A stretch of DNA of 64,000 bases from Chloroflexota bacterium (GTDB lineage: Bacteria > Chloroflexota > Dehalococcoidia > Lucifugimonadales > Lucifugimonadaceae). This document shows positions 9,140-18,117 of the stretch, one piece after another; the stretch's first letter is position 1, and every line of letters starts with the position of its first letter. Location: assembly GCA_013204555.1 (NCBI GenBank), contig JABMNO010000080.1, positions 1 to 64,000 on the forward strand, given 5' to 3'. Made by a program: the position numbers and the translations under genes. The notes beneath the pieces were generated by a model. The model was not told the origin of the DNA, did not search any database, and worked only from the letters and a program-made list of their open reading frames with translations.

Positions 9140-12100
9140 CTAGCTATCGCCATTGGCGGTGCCCTGCGCCGCGGCCAGCTGGGATCTGATTAGTTGGCTG
9201 TAGAGGCCGCCTGAGGTGACTAACTCATCGTGGGTGCCGATTTCGGAGACTTTGCCTGCATCGAGGACCACTATCTGATCGGCATCTCGTACCGTTGATA
9301 GACGGTGGGCGATCACCAGTGTGGTTCGGTCTTCCATGAGTCGGCTCAGGGCGTCTCTGACGAGGCGTTCGTTGATGGCGTCGAGATGCGAGGTGGCTTC
9401 ATCCAACACCAGCACTGGAGAGTCTTTGAGCACGGCACGACCAATGGCAATGCGTTGACGTTGACCGCCGGATAGCTGCATTCCGCGCTCGCCGACAAGG
9501 GTGTCGATACCCTCGGGAATCGATTCGATGAACTCACTGAGGCCCGATGCGTCAAGTGCAAACGAAAGGTCTTCGTCTGTTGCGTCGGGTTTTGCGACGA
9601 GAAGGTTTTCGCGAATTGTTGAGTTGAAGAGATAAGTGTCCTGCGCTACTAGCGCTGTACGGTCGCGTAGTTCGTCCAGTCGGTAGGTTCGGAGGTCCTC
9701 ATCATCCAGGTTGATGCTGCCCTCGGAGGGGTCCCAGAACCGGAGAAGTAGATGCGCCGTAGTGGACTTTCCGGCGCCTGAGCGGCCCACCAACGCGACA
9801 GTGGAGCCGGGCTGCATTTCGAACGAGGTGCCGCTCAGCGCTTTCTGATCGGTGAAGTCGTAGCTGAACTCCACTCCTGCCAGAGCAGCCTTCGATGAGG
9901 TAGAGTGCGCAACCTGAGTCCCAGGACCATCCGTGACCATGGTTTTCTCGGTGTGGACGGCGGTCACGCGTCGGGTGGAGCCGAGGGTGTCGCCGAGCCT
10001 CCTGCCAATCTGCGCCAGTTCACTAATCGGCATGAACGCGCCCATCGCGATCAACGTCAGCAGCGGCAAGCTCGTTGCATCAAGCGCCCCGTGTGACACT
10101 AGCGCTGCTCCAACTCCAAGCACCGCCAGTCCGCCGATGCCGATTAGCACCTCCAACCCGACACGTTGCAACGTGATCTGCCGGTTGAAGGCGTAGCGGA
10201 TGGGCAGGTATTCGCCAACGACGCGATCAAACTCGGCCTGCCGATGGCCTCCCTGCTGAAACGCAACGACGTCACGTAGCCCCTGGAGCGTCTCTACGGC
10301 GTGGGCGTTCATCTCCCCGAGCCGCTCACGCGCGACTGAGCCGAGGTTCTCAACAGAGTTTCGTGTCAGCACTGGCATGAGCGCAGCAATCGCGAGGAAC
10401 GGAGCGAGCAAGAGCGCAAGCTGCCAGCCGAATACAAGTAGCGTGACCAGCACACCCAGCGGAACTGCCAGCGCGACGAAAGCGTTGGCAACGGTGTGGG
10501 CAAAGAAGTATTCGATGGTCTCGACATCCTGCGTCGCCATCGCAACCAGGTCACCGGTGCGCCGCCGTTGCAGATATCCAGGGGCCAGCTCATCGAGTTT
10601 ACGGAAGAGGTCGACACGCATTGTTGCGAGCAACCTGAACGCCATATCGTGAGATATCCAGCTCTCGAGCAATGCAGCAGCCGCGGTGGCAGGGGCCAGT
10701 GCCAGGAGGATAATCATCAGCGTGGTGATCGACTCTCCATCTTTCACGTTGGCCACCATTAGCGAGCTGACAACGCCCACGCCAATCAAGCCAGAGAAGT
10801 GGGACACTCCACTCAGGAATGATCCCAATAGCTTCCACCGATATGGCGAAATGTATGCCATAAGGATATTGAACGTTTCACCCCATCCCAGGCCTTCGGC
10901 GCGGAGAATAGCGTTTGTCGGGGCCTGTTGAGCTACTTCGTCCACCTGGAACTTCGCGCCGCGATCAAAGAAGGCATCTTCGGACTTCGGGTCATCTGCT
11001 TTCCTATCGTCGAGTCGATGTGATCCCTCGATATCGAACGCCTGGTCGGCCATTAACCGAGCATATGCGCCGCCCGCTGCCAGCAAGGCTGCATGCGTCC
11101 CGGTCTCAACGAGTTCGCCGTTATCAAGAACCAGGATCTTGTCGGCACCGATCACGCTGGAAAGGCGGTGCGCCATAACGAGCGTTGTCCGGCCTTCCAT
11201 CAGTCGGTCGAGCGCCTGCTGGATGATCGATTCGTTCTGCGCATCGACACTGGATAGGGCTTCATCAAGGATCAGGATTGGCGCGTCTCTGAGGAGAGCG
11301 CGTGCGATTGCAACTCGCTGACGCTGGCCACCGGAGAGGCGGATTCCCCGCTCGCCGATAACCGTCTGGTAGCCCCGTGGTAGCTCTGAAATGAATTCAT
11401 GCGCATTGGCTGCCTGCGCTGCAGATTCAAGCTGTTCAACAGTGGCGTTGGGATTACCAAATCGCAGATTCTCCTCGATAGTCCCATGAAACAGGTACGT
11501 CTCCTGAGCAACGAGGGCGATCTGTTCGCGTATCTGGTCAAACGTGAGATCGCGGCAATCCACGCCGCCAATCGAGACGTTGCCTTCCTGCGGGTCATAC
11601 ATTCGCTGGACCAGCCACATAAGTGTCGATTTGCCAGATCCACTGCGCCCGACGATGCCAACCGTCTGTCCGGCATCCACCTTGAAGCTAACGTTCTTGA
11701 GTGCGGCATCTCTTCCGCCAGGGTAGGCAAAAGTTAGATTCTTGAGCTCTATTGTTGGAGAGAGAGTTGCGGCGCCGATGCCGCGCCCTTCAGCCACCAG
11801 CGGTTTGGCGTCCATCACCTCAAACAGGCCGTCGGCCGCTGAGATTCCGAGTAGCCCCTGGTGGAACAACTGACTCAACTCACGCAATGGTCTGAACGCC
11901 TCAATGCCCAGCATCAAGATAATCAGAAGTGCACTCAACTCCATGGAGCCGGACTCGACCCGGGTGGCGCCAACGACCAGGGCGACCGCTGCTCCAATCG
12001 CGATTCCGGCAACGGTAATGCTGTGGGTCAGTGCGTTCGTGACGAGAACCCACATCGTCGATCGAAATACTTCGAAGGCACGCTTCTCAAGTGCGTCACC

Positions 12101-12751
12101 CCGGCGTCGGCTCTGGCCAAATGCCTTCAGTGTGGCAAGCCCCTGAATGGAGTCCAGGAAGTCTGCCGCAAACGCTCCGTAAGCATCGCGCCTGCGGTGG
12201 CTACTCTTCGCGTTTAGGCGGTGAAAGAGCGATGGCATGATAAGAGTAGCGAGCGCAAATCCGAGGAACACGGTGGCAACCGGGAGATCGAGGTATGCGA
12301 TGAAGATGAATATGCCAATTGGCGCAAGGACAGCGGTGAAAAACTGCGGGACGTACTGGCCAAAGAAGGTCTCAAGCTGCTCCACGCCCTCCACCATGGT
12401 GATGGTGAAGTCGCCTGTGCGCCGATAGTCGAAGTAGGCGGGGCCGAGTTCTATGATCTTGTCGTAAATCCGTTTGCGAAGCGTTCGCTGGATGATCGCA
12501 GCGTTGCCCCAGGCGATCATCTCCTTGAAGTACTGGAGCGTGGCCCGCAGGATGATCACGCCAACCACCCCAACTATTGGCCAGATGAGGTCGCCCAGGC
12601 CCTTGCCATCGAACACCTCCGCCAACAGCCAACCCAGCAGGGCAAGTCGCGCGATGCCAGCAGTTGAAGTCAGCAGGCCAAACGCAACTGCGGCTGCTAT
12701 CCGCAGCCGCACACCTTTTGTATAACCCCACAGCCTCAGGCTGAAGTACAT
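9140..12751 (-). CDS. Fused two-half ABC exporter (TMD-NBD-TMD-NBD)
   Basis: 1203 aa. The first membrane domain spans about residues 15-300, and the first ATPase domain about 333-575 with Walker A GRSGSGKST (368-376), signature LSGGQ (472-476) and switch His528. A charged linker follows (575-615). The second membrane domain is about 635-915, and the second ATPase about 957-1190 with Walker A GRSGAGKST (989-997) and LSGGQ (1093-1097). Both Walker B/D-loop regions keep the catalytic Glu (LDEA), so both sites look active. Most bacterial type-I exporters of this class are half-transporters encoded as two genes; here they form one chain. The substrate is unknown: lipid, drug or thiol/heme (CydDC-like) export are all possible. 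The gene is not in an obvious operon. Confidence 0.92.
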   Translation of the reverse strand: MYFSLRLWGYTKGVRLRIAAAVAFGLLTSTAGIARLALLGWLLAEVFDGKGLGDLIWPIVGVVGVIILRATLQYFKEMIAWGNAAIIQRTLRKRIYDKIIELGPAYFDYRRTGDFTITMVEGVEQLETFFGQYVPQFFTAVLAPIGIFIFIAYLDLPVATVFLGFALATLIMPSLFHRLNAKSSHRRRDAYGAFAADFLDSIQGLATLKAFGQSRRRGDALEKRAFEVFRSTMWVLVTNALTHSITVAGIAIGAAVALVVGATRVESGSMELSALLIILMLGIEAFRPLRELSQLFHQGLLGISAADGLFEVMDAKPLVAEGRGIGAATLSPTIELKNLTFAYPGGRDAALKNVSFKVDAGQTVGIVGRSGSGKSTLMWLVQRMYDPQEGNVSIGGVDCRDLTFDQIREQIALVAQETYLFHGTIEENLRFGNPNATVEQLESAAQAANAHEFISELPRGYQTVIGERGIRLSGGQRQRVAIARALLRDAPILILDEALSSVDAQNESIIQQALDRLMEGRTTLVMAHRLSSVIGADKILVLDNGELVETGTHAALLAAGGAYARLMADQAFDIEGSHRLDDRKADDPKSEDAFFDRGAKFQVDEVAQQAPTNAILRAEGLGWGETFNILMAYISPYRWKLLGSFLSGVSHFSGLIGVGVVSSLMVANVKDGESITTLMIILLALAPATAAAALLESWISHDMAFRLLATMRVDLFRKLDELAPGYLQRRRTGDLVAMATQDVETIEYFFAHTVANAFVALAVPLGVLVTLLVFGWQLALLLAPFLAIAALMPVLTRNSVENLGSVARERLGEMNAHAVETLQGLRDVVAFQQGGHRQAEFDRVVGEYLPIRYAFNRQITLQRVGLEVLIGIGGLAVLGVGAALVSHGALDATSLPLLTLIAMGAFMPISELAQIGRRLGDTLGSTRRVTAVHTEKTMVTDGPGTQVAHSTSSKAALAGVEFSYDFTDQKALSGTSFEMQPGSTVALVGRSGAGKSTTAHLLLRFWDPSEGSINLDDEDLRTYRLDELRDRTALVAQDTYLFNSTIRENLLVAKPDATDEDLSFALDASGLSEFIESIPEGIDTLVGERGMQLSGGQRQRIAIGRAVLKDSPVLVLDEATSHLDAINERLVRDALSRLMEDRTTLVIAHRLSTVRDADQIVVLDAGKVSEIGTHDELVTSGGLYSQLIRSQLAAAQGTANGDS

Positions 12752-12904
12752 CCGTGCTCCAGATCCTCATATGCAAAAAATCGCAAGAACGGATTGTAGG
12801 TGCGGGAGTGTAGTCGGGCAATGAATAAGTAGCCGGGCAACGTCAAAAGAACGGCACCTCTAACGCCTGGGCAAACTCGCCCGCTGCGGTATCATCACCT
12901 CGAT

Positions 12905-13269
12905 ATGCCATCTGAGCGAGTTCAACGCCAGATCGACACTCTGTTTGACCAGGCAGAAGACGCCGTTACCGCCCGAGGCTGGACCACAGTTCTCGATATA
13001 ACGACGCGCGCCGTTATATCGACCCTGATAACGATGACGCTGTCAGGCACTTCGCCCTCGCAATCGCACTCTGCGAAAAAGCGCCTTACCCACCAGATGT
13101 GGCGTGGGCGAAATACTATTACGCGGATTCGCTGATTGACCGCGATGATGCCGCGGACAGTGCCAAGATAGCGGAACTGCAGGATGATGCAATCGCCATA
13201 GTGCAGGAGATTGGAATGCATCTGCTTACGGAGCGAGTGCTAGAGCAGCGGAAGATTTTGAAGGCTTAG
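12905..13269 (+). pseudogene. Frameshifted TPR-like/adenylate-cyclase-type N-terminal relic
   Basis: The frame opening at ATG 12905 reads MPSERVQRQIDTLFDQAEDAV and then loses sense after about residue 30, near 12992. From there a second frame (offset by one missing or two extra bases) reads sensibly to a TAG at 13267-13269: RRYIDPDNDDAVRHFALAIA, later AWAKYYYADSLIDRDDAAD and a helical C-terminus. Together they resemble the VERQIDxLLDEAE...W..V...A...L.LDPDN.DA segment common at the N-terminus of TPR-containing proteins in Chloroflexota. Either the gene is broken or the assembly has an indel. Confidence 0.65.
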
Positions 13270-13448
13270 CCGACTTCACTGAATCCAATTCGCGCTTAAC
13301 CAAACCGTTGTTCTGAGCGATGTGGGAGCGTGGGAGTCTCATCCTCTGTGGACGCGAGCCACCGAATTGAGACAAACATTCCCGCTGCGGTTATCATCCC
13401 CGCTCATATCATGGCGGGTAATCTGACCGCAAATTCCGGAGGAAACAA

Positions 13449-13907
13449 ATGCCGCTCGAATCTGAACTTCTTCTTAGCTTTAAGGCCGATTTGGACCCAA
13501 ACCGTCAGCTTCTGGGGCCAACGCCTCAGGGCGATCGCACTATTGTCTATGTGACTGGTGGCACGTTTGAAGGACCGAAACTGCGCGGTGAGATACTCCC
13601 CGGCGGTGGCGACTGGATCCGTCGACGTTCTGATGGGGTGGGGCAGCTGGATGTGCGAGCGACGCTTCAGACGGATGATGGATCGCTGATTTATGTGCAG
13701 TACAACGGCATCATGAACGCATCTCCAGAGGTGATGGCGCGGAGGGCCAACGGAGAGACCGTTGACCCGTCTGAGTACTACTTCCGCACCACGCCGTACT
13801 TTGAGACCGGCGCGGGAAAGTACGCCTGGCTCAACAAGATCGTGACCGTTGGAGTTGGCGCGCTCACTCCAACCGGTGTTGCATACGACATCTACGCCAT
13901 CAAATAA
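13449..13907 (+). CDS. DUF3237 family protein
   Basis: 152 aa, preceded by a good GGAGGAAAC ribosome site. The pattern fits DUF3237: an early TGGTFEGPKLRGEILPGG segment, then WIRRRSDGVGQLDVRATL, a YVQYNGI segment, and a late YFETGAGKYAWLNK. The family is a small beta-barrel of unknown biochemical role, often near catabolic enzymes. It is followed 54 nt later by a serine hydrolase on the same strand, so co-transcription is likely. Confidence 0.85.
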   Translation: MPLESELLLSFKADLDPNRQLLGPTPQGDRTIVYVTGGTFEGPKLRGEILPGGGDWIRRRSDGVGQLDVRATLQTDDGSLIYVQYNGIMNASPEVMARRANGETVDPSEYYFRTTPYFETGAGKYAWLNKIVTVGVGALTPTGVAYDIYAIK

Positions 13908-13961
13908 CCGCCTGAAATCACATTTCACATTCACGACGATGAATCGAGAGGACCCCAAAGG

Positions 13962-15167
13962 GTGACATCAGGACTATCTCCCGGCCGACTCCAGCGCATC
14001 GACCGGCATCTCAAGGAAAATTATCTTGACGCTGGCAGGATTCCAGGCGCCCTCACCCTCGTTGCCAGACGCGGTGAGATCGAGCATTTCTCGGCGCAGG
14101 GGTTGATGGATGTTGAGCGTAAGAAGCCGGTTACTCAGGACACGATCTACCGAATCTACTCGATGTCCAAGCCGATCACTTCTGTGGCGCTGATGATGCT
14201 CTATGAAGAGGGGCGATTCCAGCTGACAGACCCGGTTAGCGATTTCCTGCCGGAGTGGAAGGACACCGAAGTCTGGGTGAGCGGTGAGTACCCGGACAGC
14301 AGAACCCGCCCGCCAGACCGACCAATGACTGTGCGTGATCTGCTTTCGCATCAGTCCGGTCTCACATACGGCAACATCGATACACACGCCGTGGAGCGGG
14401 CTTATCAGAACCGTGTACAGCGCGCGGGGTTTGACGGCTCGCTGGCTGAGTGGTCGAAGAAACTCGCCACTATCCCATTGCTCTACTCGCCGGGCACAGC
14501 GTGGAACTACTCCGTCTCAACAGACATGTGCGGCTACCTGGTTGAGGCGATCTCCGGCCAGACGTTCGACAAGTACTTGCAGGAACGCATCTTCGACCCG
14601 CTGGGAATGCCTGATACGAGTTTCCACGTGGCCGAAGAGAAGCACGACAGATTCGCCAGTAACTACGAGCCGGATGACAACGAGAAGTTCGTCCTTGAGG
14701 ATGATGCTGCAACTAGCGATTACCTGAAGCCGCCAAGCTACTTTTCTGGTGGTGGCGGCCTGACGGGTACGGCGATGGACTACTACCGTTTCTGCCAGAT
14801 GTTGTTGAACGGTGGGACGCTGGACGGCACGCGCCTCTTGAGCCGCAAGACGGTTGATCTGATGCGGGCGAATCACCTGCCCAACGGCGCATCACTGGCA
14901 GACCGCGCGATTGCCGGGATGTGGAGCGAATCGAACTACGATGGCGTTGGTTTCGGCCTTGGGTTCTCCGTGATTATGGATACCAGTGCGGCGCAGATTT
15001 CTGGCTCAGTTGGCCAGTACGCGTGGGGTGGCGCTGCGAGTACTGCATTCTGGATTGACCCGGCGGAAGAGCTTGTGTTTGTGTTCATGACGCAGCTAAT
15101 GCCGTCCAGCACATACCCCATCCGACGAGAATTGCAGGTGATGGTTAACGCGGCAATTGATGATTAG
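13962..15167 (+). CDS. Class C beta-lactamase-like serine hydrolase/esterase
   Basis: 401 aa from GTG 13962. It has the serine beta-lactamase/penicillin-binding-protein-like fold: SMSK near residue 68 (SxxK nucleophile and general base), an LLSHQSGL segment, and NYSVSTD (the YxN/YxS-type element) near residue 185. No signal peptide is visible, so it is probably a cytoplasmic esterase (EstB-type family VIII) rather than a periplasmic beta-lactamase. Length matches family VIII esterases. The substrate is not predictable. It lies between DUF3237 and an SDR gene, a context of small-molecule breakdown. Confidence 0.88.
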   Translation: MTSGLSPGRLQRIDRHLKENYLDAGRIPGALTLVARRGEIEHFSAQGLMDVERKKPVTQDTIYRIYSMSKPITSVALMMLYEEGRFQLTDPVSDFLPEWKDTEVWVSGEYPDSRTRPPDRPMTVRDLLSHQSGLTYGNIDTHAVERAYQNRVQRAGFDGSLAEWSKKLATIPLLYSPGTAWNYSVSTDMCGYLVEAISGQTFDKYLQERIFDPLGMPDTSFHVAEEKHDRFASNYEPDDNEKFVLEDDAATSDYLKPPSYFSGGGGLTGTAMDYYRFCQMLLNGGTLDGTRLLSRKTVDLMRANHLPNGASLADRAIAGMWSESNYDGVGFGLGFSVIMDTSAAQISGSVGQYAWGGAASTAFWIDPAEELVFVFMTQLMPSSTYPIRRELQVMVNAAIDD

Positions 15168-15194
15168 AGGCAAGGCGTAACAGCCAACAGCCGA

Positions 15195-15281
15195 GCGCAG
15201 CTATCGCAGACGCCCCTACGACGTCATGTAATGTGTGCGTCGTTGCGAATAACCGCGTAGGGGCGTTTGCGATAGCTGCGC
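15195..15281. repeat. Family 2 repeat, near-perfect inverted pair
   Basis: A 26-nt arm at 15195-15220 (core GCAGCTATCGCA, CGCCCCTACG) is repeated in reverse complement at 15256-15281 with one mismatch, separated by about 35 nt. It fills the gap between the serine hydrolase stop and the SDR start and could fold into a strong hairpin. There is no T tract. A single arm of the same family occurs at 16241-16269. Confidence 0.8.
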
Positions 15282-15323
15282 CCCGGATTCAACCGCCACA
15301 TTAATCCACAAAGGAGACGCCGC

Positions 15324-16223
15324 GTGGAGGAACTGGAAGGCAAAGTTGCCGTGATTACTGGTGCAGCGAGTGGCATTGGGCTTGGTATGGCGACTCGGTT
15401 TGCTGAGGCCGGGATGAAGGTTGTGATGGCGGATATTGAGCAGCCGGTGCTCGATAAGGCCGTCGCAACGCTGAGGGATGCTGAGCATGAGGTGTTTGGC
15501 GTGGTTGCTGATGTGTCGCATCCGGAGTCGGTTGAGGAGCTGGCGCGTGAGGCTGTGCGTGAGTACGGCGCGGTGCATGTGCTGTGCAATAACGCTGGCG
15601 TGTCGACCGGGGCGATTGGCGCGGCTGGTGGTCCGATCTGGGAGTTGCCGCAGGAGGACTGGGACTGGGTTTACGGGATCAATTTCTGGGGCGTGCTCCA
15701 CGGACTTCGTGCGTTCGTGCCACTGATGCTTGAGCAGGGCGGTGAGTGCCATATTGTGAATACGGCGTCGATAGCCGGGTTCACGCCCGGCGGGTCGATA
15801 TATGGCTCGACAAAGAAGGGCGTTGTGGCGCTTTCTGAGACGTTGGTCGAGCAGCTTGAAGTGGCTGCAGCACCGATTGGCGTCACCGTTCTGTGCCCAA
15901 GTTTTGTGCGAACTGAGATCGCTACCGCATCGCGAAATCGTACTGGAGAATTCAAGGACACACTGGATGGCGATGAAGTACCGGAAGAATCCAGGGCTTG
16001 GGCAGAGATGCTCAAAGCGGCGGTTCGAGATGGTCAGGATCCGCTGGATATTGGCGATATGGTTGTTAACGCTATCAAGCAAAATCGGTTCTATCAGTTC
16101 ACCGACCACATGATTGACGAGACCATTGAGATGCGGCCGGGCTACGTTCTGGCTGGTACGCCACCAACGCCCAGCAAAGAGATTCTCAGGATGCGCTCGC
16201 AGATGATTGGAGAGGCCGAATAG
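15324..16223 (+). CDS. SDR family NAD(P)-dependent oxidoreductase
   Basis: 299 aa from GTG 15324 with an AAAGGAGAC ribosome site. Classical short-chain dehydrogenase: GAASGIG nucleotide-binding motif near residues 14-20, NNAG near 91, catalytic Ser in NTASIAG and YGSTK (Tyr-x-x-x-Lys) near 156-160. An Asp at the end of the second strand (MADIE) favours NAD(H). The C-terminal extension past the core (about 60 aa) is longer than in minimal SDRs. The substrate is unknown. It lies upstream of a monooxygenase-like small protein and a kinase-like gene on the same strand. Confidence 0.92.
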   Translation: MEELEGKVAVITGAASGIGLGMATRFAEAGMKVVMADIEQPVLDKAVATLRDAEHEVFGVVADVSHPESVEELAREAVREYGAVHVLCNNAGVSTGAIGAAGGPIWELPQEDWDWVYGINFWGVLHGLRAFVPLMLEQGGECHIVNTASIAGFTPGGSIYGSTKKGVVALSETLVEQLEVAAAPIGVTVLCPSFVRTEIATASRNRTGEFKDTLDGDEVPEESRAWAEMLKAAVRDGQDPLDIGDMVVNAIKQNRFYQFTDHMIDETIEMRPGYVLAGTPPTPSKEILRMRSQMIGEAE

Positions 16224-16240
16224 AGGGCGTCCTAAAACGT

Positions 16241-16269
16241 CGTAGGGGCGACTGCGAAAGCTGCGCCCC
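16241..16269 (+). repeat. Family 2 repeat, single arm
   Basis: CGTAGGGGCG followed by ACTGCGAAAGCTGCGCCCC matches the arm at 15256-15281 with few changes. It lies just after the SDR stop. Alone it still holds a short internal GGGGCG...CGCCCC inverted repeat, so it may form a small hairpin between the SDR and the next gene. Confidence 0.65.
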
Positions 16270-16305
16270 GTCTTCCACGCAGACAACAACTCACGGAGGG
16301 ACTCT

Positions 16306-16614
16306 TTGTACGCAATATTCTTCAAGATTCGAGTACGACCGGGCAAGAAACAGAAATTCGTCGACTTCCTCAAGTGGGACGCCCAGGTCTCGCTCGATAC
16401 CGAGCCCTGCACGCTCCGGTTTGACGTGTTTGAAGATGCCGACGACGAGAATCTCGTCTACTTCTATGAGGGATATACGGATGAACCGGCTCTTGCCGCA
16501 CACAAGGCTAACGAGCCGTTCCAGCTTTTTGATACCCAGATCAAAGATGAGTGTATTGAGGCCGGAGAGGCCATGATGCCGTGGACCACTTCAGCGTGGC
16601 CGCCATCGGAATAG
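16306..16614 (+). CDS. Antibiotic biosynthesis monooxygenase (ABM) domain protein
   Basis: 102 aa from TTG 16306, with CGGAGGG about six bases upstream. The protein begins YAIFFKIRVRPGKKQKF and has the ferredoxin-like ABM pattern (LRFDVFEDADDENLVYFYEGYTD, then a helix with an AHKAN..F segment). This family contains cofactor-free quinol monooxygenases and heme-degrading enzymes; the exact activity cannot be assigned. It shares a strand with the SDR upstream and the phosphotransferase 17 nt downstream, which suggests one transcription unit. Confidence 0.85.
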   Translation: MYAIFFKIRVRPGKKQKFVDFLKWDAQVSLDTEPCTLRFDVFEDADDENLVYFYEGYTDEPALAAHKANEPFQLFDTQIKDECIEAGEAMMPWTTSAWPPSE

Positions 16615-16630
16615 AAACATTGAGAACCGA

Positions 16631-17701
16631 ATGACCAGCTTCCCACGCACCCCAGATGAGATCACGCCGGGGTGGCTGACCACTGCGCTGGCTCATGCCG
16701 GTCACATTGATGCCGGGACCGTGGCACGCGTCCACATTGAGCACTTAGCGTCCGGCCTCACAGGGCCAGTTGTGATCGCGAAACCGGTGATGAGCAGTTT
16801 GTCTCTGCGAGGCCCAACGTCAATGGTCATAAAGATGCCGACGACCGACCCGGATAGGTTGAGTTTGCTATCTAAGCGCGGCATGTTTCATCGGGAGTAT
16901 CACTTCTACCGGAAGCTGGCGTCCAAGATGCCAGACATTGTTCCTCGTCACTTTTTTGTAGAGACCAATCCTGAACAGACTCTTGGCATTATTGGGCTGG
17001 AAGATCTCAGCGACATGCGGACGGTGGGGCACGGTGAGTCGATGCCCATGGATGACGCAGTTGCGGCGGTGAAGACGCTGGCGAAGATGCATGCGCAGTG
17101 GTGGGGTCGGTCCGATCTCGATCAGTACGACTGGCTCATGCATCCCGGCGTCTACTTTGATGGCGAGGACCTGGACCAGATGTCTGGTAATGCTAGAGCG
17201 GTGCTCGGTGAGTTTGGAGATCGGCTCTCGCCGGGAGTGCGCAAATTGTTGGAGATGTTGCCCTTCGCGCTACCCGCGATTGAAGCCCAGTGGGGCGCTT
17301 CACCGACCACGCTGTGCATGGGCGATGCTCGTGGCCAGAACATGTTCTTCAACGGAAATGGCGGCGATACTCATGTTCGTTTGATCGACTGGCAGACTCC
17401 AACCCGGGCGAAGGGTGTGCTGGACACTGCCACATTCTTGGTCATGACATTTGATCCAGAGGAGCGGCGATCAATTGAGCGTGATCTGCTGTCTGAGTAT
17501 CACTCCGAGCTTGTTGCTCAGGGTATCTCGGACTACTCGTATGAGCAGCTCGAAATAGACTTTCGGTGGGCGCTGTTCCGCCCGCTCATCATGATGGTGC
17601 GAGCTGTCACTGACATGGGGTTTGGTGCGACAGCGGTCGCGAGGTTCGCTCCACGACTTGAGGCGTTGGTGGACTGGGATTGCGCTGAGGTGATCTCCTG
17701 A
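16631..17701 (+). CDS. APH/ecdysteroid-kinase-like phosphotransferase
   Basis: 356 aa. Protein-kinase-like small-molecule kinase fold: an early IKMPT strand with the ATP-binding Lys, an REYHFYRKLASK helix near residue 87, a catalytic-loop equivalent LCMGDARGQNMFF near 230 (Asp..Asn) and a metal-binding RLIDWQTP near 250. These match the ecdysteroid-kinase-like/choline-kinase-like families, common in SAR202-type genomes as acyl-CoA-associated aminoglycoside phosphotransferase homologs. The substrate is unknown. It closes the run of same-strand genes that begins at the SDR. Confidence 0.85.
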   Translation: MTSFPRTPDEITPGWLTTALAHAGHIDAGTVARVHIEHLASGLTGPVVIAKPVMSSLSLRGPTSMVIKMPTTDPDRLSLLSKRGMFHREYHFYRKLASKMPDIVPRHFFVETNPEQTLGIIGLEDLSDMRTVGHGESMPMDDAVAAVKTLAKMHAQWWGRSDLDQYDWLMHPGVYFDGEDLDQMSGNARAVLGEFGDRLSPGVRKLLEMLPFALPAIEAQWGASPTTLCMGDARGQNMFFNGNGGDTHVRLIDWQTPTRAKGVLDTATFLVMTFDPEERRSIERDLLSEYHSELVAQGISDYSYEQLEIDFRWALFRPLIMMVRAVTDMGFGATAVARFAPRLEALVDWDCAEVIS

Positions 17702-17802
17702 TGAAATTACCGAGTCACCACAGACCGTTCGGTGCTGAGGCATATCGCGATGGGGCATCCGGCGCGGAAATTGGAAGAGGTGGGCGATTAGATCATCAGG
17801 GC

Positions 17803-17972
17803 GATGAAAGTTGCGCTGATGATGAGGTCTTCACGTCAGTCGGGGAGCCTCTTTCCTCCCCGATGCATCGGGATCTACGATAGGAAACTTTTCCTCGCGT
17901 GGGGTGGCGATGCGGCGTTTGGGATGAGATTCTCACGTCAGTCGCGGAGCCTCCTTCCTCAGAACGACGGAT
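17803..17972 (-). repeat. Family 1 repeat, two direct copies
   Basis: Two copies, about 104 nt apart, each read GCGATG...GATGAG(G/A)T.TTCACGTCAGTCG.GGAGCCTC.TTCCTC on the plus strand, that is, the family 1 consensus on the minus strand. The first copy runs into CCCCGATGCATCGGGGAT-type palindromic sequence, also seen near 326-340. The whole 17702-18117 gap is gene-free. Confidence 0.65.
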
Positions 17973-18117
17973 CGGTCGTGGTGGCGTGATTAGTGTTCCT
18001 GTGAGGATGGCCGGGTGCGTGACTGGATTCCGGTCTGCGCCGGAAGGACGATGTTGGGTACGTGGTTGATGGGGCGCGAGGGCTCCTCCCACGCGACTCT
18101 AAAAATGAAGGCAGACT

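Noticed and set aside
13962-15167. Beta-lactamase resistance gene
   Set aside because: No signal peptide, and motifs fit the esterase branch (family VIII); resistance cannot be inferred.
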